Positions 1-10,703 of a stretch of DNA of 43,540 nucleotides are shown piece after piece. Location of the stretch: NCBI GenBank assembly GCA_007123395.1, contig SKLD01000077.1:1-43540 (forward strand), given 5' to 3'. Origin of the DNA: Opitutales bacterium. Lineage in GTDB: Bacteria; Verrucomicrobiota; Verrucomicrobiia; Opitutales; Oceanipulchritudinaceae. How positions within the stretch are numbered: the stretch's first letter is position 1; each line of letters starts with the position of its first letter. Under the pieces are notes generated by a model, which had not been told where the DNA came from, searched no databases, and worked only from the letters and a program-made list of their open reading frames with translations. Made by a program: the position numbers and the translations under genes.

Positions 1-3307
<3,307 letters not shown>

Positions 3308-3350
3308 TCCAAGCTCCCGACGGCTCACGGTACTCAGTCCGGGCTGGGCA

Positions 3351-3868
3351 GGCGACGGAGCCCGGACATGGTCTTCGACATGTCGGTGCTGCGCGCCTCG
3401 GAACCAGTCCGTGTTTGCGGTGGCAGCTCCGGTTCCGGTGCCGGGGACAAGACGGATGCGAAGCGGAGATGGCCGCAGGCAATGTCCCCTCTCCGGCCCG
3501 AAGCCGTTCGGTGACCCCGTAGGAGCACGGACATGGTCTTCGACATGTCGGCGCTGCGCACCTCGGAACCTGTCCGTGTGCGGCTGGAAGGCGACGGAGC
3601 ACGGATACAGTCTTCGACATTTCAGCGCTGCGCGCCTCGGAGCCTGTCCGTGTTTGCGGTGGCAGCTCCGGTTCCGGTGCCGGGGACAGGAATGTCCCCT
3701 CTCCGGCTCGAAGCCGTTCGGTGGCCCCGTAGGAGCACGGACATGGTCTTCGACATGTCGGCGCTGCGCGCCTCGGAGCCTGTCCGTGTTTGCGGTGGCA
3801 GCTCCGGTTCCGGTGCCGGGGACAAAGAAATGTCCCCTCTTCTGCTCGAAGCCGTTCGGCAACGCGTA
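3351..3868 (+). repeat. Mosaic array of about four intergenic repeat units with conserved hairpins
   Basis: A unit is built from three blocks: (a) CGGACATGGTCTTCGACATG with the palindrome CGACATGTCG, near 3363, 3528, 3603 (diverged) and 3738; (b) a TGTCCG..GTTTGCGGTGGCAGCTCCG block near 3407, 3646 and 3781; (c) a hairpin GGGGACA-loop-TGTCCCC followed by a CGAAGCCGTTCGG block. The hairpins are at 3443-3489 (33-nt loop), 3682-3699 (GGAA loop) and 3818-3837 (AAGAAA loop). Unit two lacks blocks b and c, so the spacing is irregular (165, 75, 135 bp). A short fragment (GGAGCACGG) recurs near 3889. The unit lengths are not multiples of three in a fixed way, and all long frames here are composition artefacts, so this is non-coding. 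It probably belongs to a genome-wide family of small mobile or RNA-folding repeats. Confidence 0.8.
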
Positions 3869-4218
3869 GGGTATGGCAGGCAAACAACGGAGCACGGAAG
3901 CTCGCCGTGGCGCGACCTGATCTTCGGGTGAGCGCGTTGGCGTTCGGTATGCCGGGGCAGTGAGGACCGGCGGGGCGCGGCGGAAATTGCGCCTGCCCCG
4001 GAGCCGAACAAAGGCCCGCGAAGACGCTTCCGCAACCACGGCGAATTCTATTGACACGCCGCGTGGAACCGTGAATTTCAGCGGCACCGTGTTGTTAAGC
4101 GAATTCGCGAACGGCCCAACTGTCCCGCGGCACACCCCGCCGAGCCGAACGTTCTAACGCGTCGCAACGGGTGTGCGGTCGGGTAGCGGACGGTCGAACC
4201 TAAGTGGTGGGAAGAAAC
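3869..4218. other. Gene-free stretch between the repeat array and the lipoprotein gene
   Basis: No credible reading frame is present. A perfect -35-like TTGACA lies at 4051-4056. The best -10 partner (GAATTT/AATTTC about 16-17 bp on) is weak, so a promoter for the lipoprotein gene is only possible. GCGAATTCGC at 4099-4108 is a 10-bp palindrome. I see no tRNA, attachment core or terminator. Confidence 0.4.
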
Positions 4219-4605
4219 ATGAAATCGAAGTCGTTCCATTCAATCGCCATTTGTGTCCTCTTGATTGTCCTTGTTTGCAGTGCCTGCACAAGGAGGTTGA
4301 ACTACGTGATCGAATACGACTTCGATAGTGAAGTCGCGGATATAATTGCTGAGGAAGCATTTGTGGCCGCCTTGCGCGGGATCGGATTGATTCCGTATCC
4401 GTTTGACGAAGTCGAAGATTACGAATACTCAATCGCGTTCTTTGTGAAACAGTTTGAGGATCCCAACGAATTTTTCACTATGGAATATACAATCTACTAT
4501 CGGGACACATGCTGCAAAAGGTCGGTGTTGAAAGAATCAGGATGTTCGCATTGGCCGGCTGTGGTGACACCGCGCTCTTGTCGCTATGCCTTCGAGAGCC
4601 AATGA
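4219..4605 (+). CDS. Small putative lipoprotein, unknown function
   Basis: 128 aa from the ATG at 4219, which is preceded by the purine-rich GGTGGGAAGAAAC. A GTG at 4204 would add five residues. The N-terminus (MKSKSFHSIAICVLLIVLV) is a signal peptide with a lipobox-like end, VCSAC, and C23 as the likely lipidated cysteine. The -3 residue is Cys rather than Leu, so this is a variant lipobox. The mature part is acidic, followed by an aromatic segment (residues about 75-96) and four further cysteines near the C-terminus that could form disulfides. I recognise no family. The gene is clearly AT-richer than its surroundings and uses many codons ending in A or T, which suggests recent acquisition or weak selection. 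It stands alone between two repeat-bearing non-coding stretches. It could be a lineage-specific or decaying gene. Confidence 0.55.
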   Translation: MKSKSFHSIAICVLLIVLVCSACTRRLNYVIEYDFDSEVADIIAEEAFVAALRGIGLIPYPFDEVEDYEYSIAFFVKQFEDPNEFFTMEYTIYYRDTCCKRSVLKESGCSHWPAVVTPRSCRYAFESQ

Positions 4606-4646
4606 TTGGCGTCCAATGAATGGGTTAGCCGTCCCGACTTCGGCGG

Positions 4647-4669
4647 GGTGCGGAGCAAGCTCTCGCACC
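4647..4669. terminator. Near-perfect hairpin between convergent genes
   Basis: GGTGCG-GAGC-AA-GCTC-T-CGCACC forms a ten-pair stem with one bulged T. It lies 42 bp after the lipoprotein stop and in front of the convergent FAD oxidoreductase end. There is no U-tract, so intrinsic termination is uncertain. The same shape is also seen in small dispersed intergenic repeats. Confidence 0.4.
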
Positions 4670-4759
4670 TACTTCCGTGCGGCGGGAGTATGGGGGCATC
4701 GTGAGGCAAGCCCAAAGGTCCGGGTCAAAATCGAATCTCCGTGGAAGGTTTGCCCGTAG

Positions 4760-4793
4760 CGACGGAGCCACGCATCCGTCGACACACTTGTCG
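4760..4793. repeat. Two adjacent small inverted repeats
   Basis: CGACGGA (4760-4766) pairs with TCCGTCG (4775-4781). Overlapping it, CGACA (4780-4784) pairs with TGTCG (4789-4793). The core GCGACGGAGC is shared with the array at 3351-3868 (GCGACGGAGC near 3352 and 3591), so it may be a diverged relative of that repeat family. The rest of 4606-4926 contains purine-rich sequence (about 4820-4890) but no gene that I can support. Confidence 0.4.
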
Positions 4794-4926
4794 TCGGTTG
4801 GGCCGAACAAGATGAAAAATACTGCATAGATGTTGAAGATGAGCAGGGAGACGAAGAGAGAGATGAAGAAGGAGACGGAGAGGGAGCGGAAAATCTTTTT
4901 TGATATTGCGGAGTGAATAGCACGAA

Positions 4927-7737
4927 TTACGGTCTGTGGTCCAGCACCGCTTGGGCGTGGCGGGCGAGCTGGCCGCGGATGTCGTTGGCGTAGATCTCCA
5001 GCGTTTTCCGACCGATGTTCTGGTGGTCGCCGCTGAGATAGAGTCCGCGTGCGAGGGTGATCTCGCGCAGGGCGAGGTTGCGCGTGCGTGTCTCGTTGGG
5101 GTCGGGATCGAGGTTGCGCAGGGCGTCGTCGACGGAGGTCCACGCGTGGCCGCGCACTTCCGGCAGCGAGAGGAGCCGGGCGAGGGCGGCGGCGACATCG
5201 GGCCCGGGGGCGGCGGTCGCTGCGGTGGCCACGGCGCGGCAATGCGAAAAGGCGGCGTCGCCCGCAAGGGCCTCGATTTTGTCCAGAAGCGGACGGCGGA
5301 TGGCCCCGGTTTCGCCCGTGCCGGCAAGGGCGAGGAGGGCGTCGTCGAGTGGGCTGCTACTGCGCCCGAACTGTCCCATACCGGTGTAGTTCCAGCCGTC
5401 GTCCCAGTCGTGCGCTTCAATGCGCTCGGCGAGGTATGCGGCGGGCTGCGGCAGTCCGAGGAAGCCGAGGAGGAGGGCAAGGCGCAGGCGGTCGTCTTCG
5501 TCGTGCGGGGACGTCCAGCGCGCGAGGAGTCCGGGCAGGGCGCGTTCCGCGTTGCCCACGAGAATGGCGCAGGAGAGGAGGTCCGCCGGGCCGTTCGCAA
5601 CAGCTTCGGCGAGGGCGGCGTCCGCGAGGGGAAAGGAATCGTCGTGGCCCGTGACTTCGGGGGCAAGGATACCGCTGTCGACAAGCGCGCGCTGGACGGC
5701 GCGGATATCGACCGCGCGGGGGCTGGTGCCGTCGCGCAGGGCCCGCGCGCAGGCGATCCCGGCGGCGTAACCTTGGTTCTGCACATCGGCCTGCATACGC
5801 ACGACGGGCAGGGCATCCCGGTGCGCCCCCATGCCGAGTCCGGTTGTAAGGACATTGTCGATACCCACGGGGAGCATGCACCGGTAGGGGACGTTGACGC
5901 GGAGCGGCTTTTTGTGGGGCGGGACAATCTGAAAGACGGGATGCACGGTGAATCCGTGCGTATCGAAATTGCTCTCCGCCGTGACGACCGTGTCCGGGAA
6001 GGTGCGGTCGGCGAGAAAGTCGAGCGGCGACAGCTCGACGTCGCTGCGGATTTGGCGGCGTTCGCGGCTGTCGACAAGAGTGGAAATGTCGAACTCGTCG
6101 GCAAACTTCGCGCGGGTGACGGTGAAGGCGTGCGTGACGCCTTCGATGTCGCAATCGTCGATGAAGGCGTGATCGGTGTTACGATAGTCGCGGGCGGGGT
6201 TGCGCGGTGAAAGCCCGGCGCCTTGCACGGCGACGTGGTCCGACCCGATCACGCGGCACGGCGAGCCCGCCGCCGCCGCGATGTCGGCGTTGCCGGTGGC
6301 GTCGATGACGGAGGCGCAGTCGATACGGCCGACGCCGAACGGCGTGGAGACGAGCAGGCTCTCCACATGTCCACCGGATACGCGCGTGCCGAAGGCGAAG
6401 CTACCGAACCACGCCTCGCCGCCCGCCGTGCGGAGTGTGCGCATGAGCCAGTGCGACTTGTCCTCGGGGTTCCACTCGGTGCCCTTTGAGCTGGGCGCGT
6501 CCGGCCCGGAAAAGGCCGTTACCTCGCGGTCGATCTCGGCGGTGAAGCCGACACGGTTGCCGAACCAGTAGCGGGCGATGAGGCCGGCGGTGCCCACGCC
6601 GCCGAGGGCGTGCTGCGTTTCGAGGATGACGGCGCGGACACCCGCGCGCGCCGCTGCGATCCCCGCCGATGCGCCGCCCGTGCCCCCGCCGGCGACGGCA
6701 ACATCCACGGCGGCGATGCAAGGCAGTTCCGGAAACTCAACCTCGATCCATCCCAGGCAGCGCGCCGGGCGGATAAAGGTGGGCGCGAAGGACGCGAGCG
6801 CGTCGGTGGAGCCGCCGGGGGAAAACGCATCGGAGGACTCCATGGGATCAGCGCCTGCCGCCAGCTCGACAGCCGACTCAGCGCAACGGCGTCCGGCAAG
6901 GACATGCGCGGCAGCATCGGGGATTTCGCCTGTCGGCGCATCCGTGCGGCAACGGATGATGCCGGTCGGAGCCGCCGGTTCTTCTTTCGAGGGGACCGAT
7001 GCGATGGCGTCGGCGGACAACCGTATGCCGGAAAACGCGTTTTCCGCGCGCAAGTGGAAGCCCGCCGCCGCGCGTGCGGCAAGCGGCGTGTCCGGGGCGG
7101 GGCCGTCAAACCGCGCCCGCCATGCCTTGTATTCGGCGGGATCGCCGTCCTTTTTACCCGCAAATCGGTAGTGCATGCCGGTGTCGCACCATGGGCCCGC
7201 CGGTTCCGGTGTCCGCGCGGAGAGAACGGTCCACTCGCAGGGACCGGAGGGCGGGGCAGGGGCCGCGCCGACAGCTTGGGCTGCAAGGGCATGTTCGGTC
7301 GCGTCGATGACAATGCGCGCACGCACGGCGAAGAGGGAAGTGCGCGAGGCAAAGACGAAGCCACGCAGGGTGCCGTCCCGGCCGCGGAGCGGGGCGACCG
7401 GACGGACGTAGTAGAGAAAGGGCACACCGGCGGCGAGAAGGTGTTGCTCAAGGATCCGCTTGACGGCACCGGGCCGGAAGGAACCGTTGTCCGCCGTCGC
7501 ACGGACGGCGGTGAGGAGCGGGTCGTCGCCGGTGAATCCGGAGGAGTCGAGGCGGAGCGCACCCGCCGACTCTACGCCGAAGTAGGAGCGGTCCGACGCG
7601 GCCAAGACGCTCATTCCGCGTGCCGCGCATTCCAGCGCGCAGGCGACGGCACCGGAACCGGCTCCGATGATAAGGACGTCTGTTTCGGCGAAGACGGGAA
7701 CCCGGTGTCGGCCGGGAGGGGAAGCAACGGCATTCAT
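4927..7737 (-). CDS. Large FAD-dependent oxidoreductase with two nucleotide-binding domains and a C-terminal helical region
   Basis: 936 aa from the ATG at 7737 (MNAVASPP). The longer frame to 7821 would overlap the divergent AraC start and adds an unrelated basic stretch. There are two dinucleotide-binding folds: DVLIIGAGSGAVACALECA at about 20-38, and VDVAVAGGGTGGASAGIAAA at about 344-363, followed by GGVGTAGLIARYWFG and later VIDATGNADIAAAAG, the FAD-contact motif of the pfam12831-like family. The first copy keeps VIDATEHALA (about 143-152) but is shorter, so it may be a degenerate duplicate. Residues from about 700 on are alpha-helical and repeat-like (HEAT-like), with no catalytic motif that I recognise. 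No signal peptide. Related proteins are common in PVC-group polysaccharide degraders, where their substrates are unproven. The divergent AraC gene is its likely regulator. Confidence 0.82.
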   Translation of the reverse strand: MNAVASPPGRHRVPVFAETDVLIIGAGSGAVACALECAARGMSVLAASDRSYFGVESAGALRLDSSGFTGDDPLLTAVRATADNGSFRPGAVKRILEQHLLAAGVPFLYYVRPVAPLRGRDGTLRGFVFASRTSLFAVRARIVIDATEHALAAQAVGAAPAPPSGPCEWTVLSARTPEPAGPWCDTGMHYRFAGKKDGDPAEYKAWRARFDGPAPDTPLAARAAAGFHLRAENAFSGIRLSADAIASVPSKEEPAAPTGIIRCRTDAPTGEIPDAAAHVLAGRRCAESAVELAAGADPMESSDAFSPGGSTDALASFAPTFIRPARCLGWIEVEFPELPCIAAVDVAVAGGGTGGASAGIAAARAGVRAVILETQHALGGVGTAGLIARYWFGNRVGFTAEIDREVTAFSGPDAPSSKGTEWNPEDKSHWLMRTLRTAGGEAWFGSFAFGTRVSGGHVESLLVSTPFGVGRIDCASVIDATGNADIAAAAGSPCRVIGSDHVAVQGAGLSPRNPARDYRNTDHAFIDDCDIEGVTHAFTVTRAKFADEFDISTLVDSRERRQIRSDVELSPLDFLADRTFPDTVVTAESNFDTHGFTVHPVFQIVPPHKKPLRVNVPYRCMLPVGIDNVLTTGLGMGAHRDALPVVRMQADVQNQGYAAGIACARALRDGTSPRAVDIRAVQRALVDSGILAPEVTGHDDSFPLADAALAEAVANGPADLLSCAILVGNAERALPGLLARWTSPHDEDDRLRLALLLGFLGLPQPAAYLAERIEAHDWDDGWNYTGMGQFGRSSSPLDDALLALAGTGETGAIRRPLLDKIEALAGDAAFSHCRAVATAATAAPGPDVAAALARLLSLPEVRGHAWTSVDDALRNLDPDPNETRTRNLALREITLARGLYLSGDHQNIGRKTLEIYANDIRGQLARHAQAVLDHRP

Positions 7738-7764
7738 GGCGCGAATCTTCCGCCGCGTGGTGTT

Positions 7765-7808
7765 CCTTGTAAACCGAACATCCTTGTCGAATCCGGGAAA
7801 ATCCTTGT
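7765..7808. promoter_or_regulatory. Three direct CCTTGT repeats in the FAD oxidoreductase/araC divergent promoter
   Basis: CCTTGT occurs at 7765-7770, 7782-7787 and 7803-7808, spaced 17 and 21 bp. The last two share the longer core ATCCTTGT-N-GA. Direct repeats about two helical turns apart are the usual operator layout for AraC-family dimers, and the site fills the 82-bp gap between the two divergent starts (7737 and 7820). Binding by the adjacent AraC protein is inferred. Confidence 0.5.
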
Positions 7809-7819
7809 AGATTTTGCGC

Positions 7820-8710
7820 ATGAAAGTTGCGAATCGTGACGCCGAAGGGGCGGCAAGGCTGCGGCGGATGGTCCCGCCGATTTCCGTTGAATGCCAAATT
7901 TTAATGGCCTACGAGGGGGAAGTTCCTGGTTTCGCGCGACGGCTCTCAGTGCGCCACCGTCACTGTGTATGGTGGCATATTTTGAGCGGAACCGTCTCTG
8001 TAATGACGGTTGGCGAGGCTGCGCCGGACCGTGTTGTTGCCGAGAAAGGAGCGACCGTTTTCATCGCGCCCGGCGGCCTGCGTGAACACCGTTTTTCCGC
8101 CGGCGCGCGGGTTGTTTCGGTGCATTTCGCGGTCGACGCGGCGGACGGACGCCCGCTCTTCCCGGCCTTGCCGCTGATCGTGTGGCCGCCGGGCGAGGGG
8201 GCGGACGGCGCGGCCCAAGCGGCTCGGCGGCTTGTGCAATGTCTCCGCGCGGCACATGGAGGCAGTCCGGCGGATGCCTTGCGGGCGCAGGCGCAACTGT
8301 ATGGGTTCGCCGCCGCAGTGCTCGATGCCTTGGAGACGACGGGCATCGACCCTGCTGACCGGGCCTCGGCGGATCCGCGCTTGGAGACGGTGTTCGCCGA
8401 CCTTGCCCGCGCACCGCGCGCGGGTCCGCTACCCATTGCCCGCTGGGCGCGCCTCACGGGCCTCGGCCGCTCGCAACTCGACCGCCTTTGCCGCCAATAC
8501 TGCGGGGAGTCTCTGCGGGCGCGCCGTGACGCCATACTCGTGGCACGGCTCGAGCGTGCCCTCGCGGCGGACACACGCGGTATCAAAGCGTTGGCCTACG
8601 AACACGGCTTCATCGACGCCTCGCACCTCACCCGCTGGTTCCGCGCCCAGTCCGGTACAACCCCCGGAGCGTTCCGCCGTTCCGTGACGGAAACCGGATT
8701 CCGGGCGTAG
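7820..8710 (+). CDS. AraC-family transcriptional regulator
   Basis: 296 aa from the ATG at 7820 (MKVANRD). A TTG six bases earlier is the only other choice. The N-terminal part (about 20-130) is a cupin-like sensor with WWHILSGTVSVMTVGEA, VVAEKGATVFIAPGGLREHRF and VVSVHFAVD. The C-terminal part (about 200-290) is the AraC double helix-turn-helix: PIARWARLTGLGRSQLDRLC, then ALAYEHGFIDASHLTRWFRA, where the second motif is the typical AraC signature with FIDASHLTRWFR in place of FSSQSYFSRVFK. Divergent arrangement with the FAD oxidoreductase and the CCTTGT repeats between them suggest it controls that gene and itself. The ligand is likely a small sugar-like molecule, but nothing in the sequence identifies it. 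Confidence 0.9.
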   Translation: MKVANRDAEGAARLRRMVPPISVECQILMAYEGEVPGFARRLSVRHRHCVWWHILSGTVSVMTVGEAAPDRVVAEKGATVFIAPGGLREHRFSAGARVVSVHFAVDAADGRPLFPALPLIVWPPGEGADGAAQAARRLVQCLRAAHGGSPADALRAQAQLYGFAAAVLDALETTGIDPADRASADPRLETVFADLARAPRAGPLPIARWARLTGLGRSQLDRLCRQYCGESLRARRDAILVARLERALAADTRGIKALAYEHGFIDASHLTRWFRAQSGTTPGAFRRSVTETGFRA

Positions 8711-8802
8711 CCGGTGGGCCCCAGTTGTCGATGCCGCTTGAGATCGGGCGATGAATCAGGCCGACTTTGGGCGGTCGTTTCTGCGTAGTCGCGCCGCTCA
8801 AC

Positions 8803-8823
8803 CCCGCCGTCCGTGGCGGCGGG
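8803..8823. terminator. GC-rich hairpin between convergent genes
   Basis: CCCGCCG (8803-8809) pairs with CGGCGGG (8817-8823). A T-G and a C-G pair extend the stem inward to a three-base loop. It lies in the 273-bp gap between the convergent AraC and HTTM genes and may stop transcription from both sides. No U-tract follows on either strand. Confidence 0.4.
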
Positions 8824-8983
8824 AGCGTGGCGGATTGCCGGGCGCGTCCGGCGTCAGTGCGGGGCGGCGGGCGGCCGGTGGGGGGCGGCCGCATCGGCGG
8901 CGCTCGCTGAAACTTCACGCTACGTGCGGGCGCGCGCTGCGCAGGCTGACGCTGAAGCGAGGCACAGCGGCTGGGCCCGCTCG

Positions 8984-10558
8984 TCAAATATCTTCCGGCT
9001 CGTCCGTTTCGTCCGTCTCGGGCGGGGCGGGGTCGGCGGGGATTTGGCGGGTGCCGTCGGGGCGGTGGGCGGCAAGGCGGCGGGGCTCGGGTTTGCCGGG
9101 TTCGGCGCCGGGGTGGATGGCCTCGCGGAAGTAGACGAGTTCGGCCCATTCGATGCGGTGCTCGCGCGGGGCGCGGGTGTTCCAGCGGTCGACCATGTAG
9201 GCGAGGAACGGTTCGCGCAGGGAGCGGTAGCGGGGGCGGCGGAGATTGCCGAGCCACTTGCCCCAGCGCCGGTCGGGGAGGCGGTCGGTGAAGAGTTCGG
9301 GGCGGGCGAGGCGGAAGGGTTCGGCGGGGTGGAAGAGGTCGATAGAGTCGCCGTTGACCTTTTGCGCTTCGATGACGAACCAGCCCCCGGCGCGCGGCGG
9401 GTTGGGCGCGAACATACCCCATTTTTGCCGGAGTTTGAGGGCGTAGAGGGTGGACTCAAAGGACTTCGGATAGGACTGGCGCAGGAAGGAGTCGGGGAGA
9501 CCGCGCACGTTCCAGCCCGCGACGAGGACCAGTAGGGCGAGAGAAACGCAGCCGGCCGCCGTGCCGACCGGGCGCACGCTCCCGCCGCGCAGCGGGAGGG
9601 TGGCGACGGCGGCGGCGAGGGCTTCGCCGCCCCGGCGCAGCGCGGCGGCGAAGCGGAAGCGCGCGAAAAAGTCCCAGAAGGCCGTCGGCAGGAGGGCGAT
9701 CCAAGCCGCGACGCAGACGTGCGGAAAAAGGGCGAGGTCGAGCGTCCAGCCAAGCGAGATGTGGAAGGTGACGAAGCCTGCGACGGCGGCGAGGCGTGTG
9801 ACGGTGTTCCACCACGGCATGAGGAGGAGCACGACGCCGACCCACTCCCAATGAAAGGTGGCCCGCGTGAGGAGGGGATGGAGCCAGTCGAACTGCTGCA
9901 TCCAAAGACCGCCCGAGCGGATGAGCCCGATATTGTGGAGGACGTAGCCGACGGCCTCGCCGTTGCGCCAGAGCTCGCCCGACTTGAGGGTGAGCGTGAA
10001 GGCGTAGACGAGGCAGATCTGCAGGATAAAGACGGCGCCGGGCAGCGCGTGGTAGCGGTGTGCGGTGGTCGCGGTGCTCGTCCCGCCTGTCGCTTCCCGG
10101 AGTTGGGCGCGGGCTCGCCGCGCGAGGGCGGCGTCGACGGACCACCGGGCGTTGAGGGGTAGAAAGACGGCCCAGAAGGCGAGGACGGCGAAGAGGGTGT
10201 CGCCGCCGTTGAGGACGAGCGGGTTGCGGTGTTGCAGGGAGACGAGCATCGCCCAGCAGACCACCGCCATGAGGCGGGTGCGGTAGCCGAGCACCAGCCC
10301 GAGCGCGGCGGCGGCGTGCAACCCGAAGAGCATCCGCACCTGCGCGGGGTCGCCGACCATCATGTAGACGGACAGTGACCACGGCCGGTTGAACAGGCGC
10401 AGGTGGTCGGCGCGGGTGAGTGCGCCGGCGTCGGAGAGAAACAGTTCCACAAACGGAAACCGCATCCCGAGGTCAAGGAGCATCAAGGCACCGAGGAGGA
10501 TCCGGAAGAAAGCGACAGAGCGCAAATCAAGAGCAAAAGGAGATTCGGCTTTGGGCAT
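8984..10558 (-). CDS. HTTM-domain membrane protein (vitamin K-dependent carboxylase-like fold)
   Basis: 524 aa. The N-terminal 340 residues hold about eight hydrophobic segments with HTTM-family features: RSVAFFRILLGALMLLDLGMRF at the start, then a short helix with NRPWSLSVYMM, LVSLQHRNPLVLNGGDTLFA, and FTLTLKSGELWRNGEAVGYVL followed by FHISLGWTLDLALFPHV. The QHRNPLVLNGGD and KSGELWRNGEA motifs are conserved in HTTM proteins. The C-terminal 180 residues (KWGMFAPNPPRAGGWFVIEA, then LFHPAEPFRLARPELFTDR) form a soluble tail also common in bacterial HTTM proteins. The family is related to gamma-glutamyl carboxylase by fold, but bacterial members have no settled function. It is divergent from the haloperoxidase gene, with 145 bp between the starts. 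An integral inner-membrane location is predicted. Confidence 0.88.
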   Translation of the reverse strand: MPKAESPFALDLRSVAFFRILLGALMLLDLGMRFPFVELFLSDAGALTRADHLRLFNRPWSLSVYMMVGDPAQVRMLFGLHAAAALGLVLGYRTRLMAVVCWAMLVSLQHRNPLVLNGGDTLFAVLAFWAVFLPLNARWSVDAALARRARAQLREATGGTSTATTAHRYHALPGAVFILQICLVYAFTLTLKSGELWRNGEAVGYVLHNIGLIRSGGLWMQQFDWLHPLLTRATFHWEWVGVVLLLMPWWNTVTRLAAVAGFVTFHISLGWTLDLALFPHVCVAAWIALLPTAFWDFFARFRFAAALRRGGEALAAAVATLPLRGGSVRPVGTAAGCVSLALLVLVAGWNVRGLPDSFLRQSYPKSFESTLYALKLRQKWGMFAPNPPRAGGWFVIEAQKVNGDSIDLFHPAEPFRLARPELFTDRLPDRRWGKWLGNLRRPRYRSLREPFLAYMVDRWNTRAPREHRIEWAELVYFREAIHPGAEPGKPEPRRLAAHRPDGTRQIPADPAPPETDETDEPEDI

Positions 10559-10703
10559 GGAGCGTTGCCGTTTTGCAGGGGAAGGAAGCGGATTTCCGGA
10601 GCTGCGGCAAGCCTTGTGCGGGTGAATGCGGTTCTTGGCGAAACCATGCCGATTTGCGTTGCTTTCCCGACTGGAAACATCATGAATTCAGCTTATAGCT
10701 GCT

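Noticed and set aside
4113..4630. Possible integron cassette (GCCCAAC before and GTTAGCC after the lipoprotein gene)
   Set aside because: The boxes are not complementary to each other, the R box does not fit GTTRRRY, and no attC-like hairpin joins them.
4625..5242. 205-codon minus-strand frame downstream of the FAD oxidoreductase
   Set aside because: It overlaps the FAD gene's end in another frame and is rich in Arg/Pro, as shadows are; the part outside the gene contains hairpins.
8711..8983. Short plus-strand frames between the AraC and HTTM genes
   Set aside because: Arg/Gly-rich composition only; the space holds a hairpin and no recognisable product.
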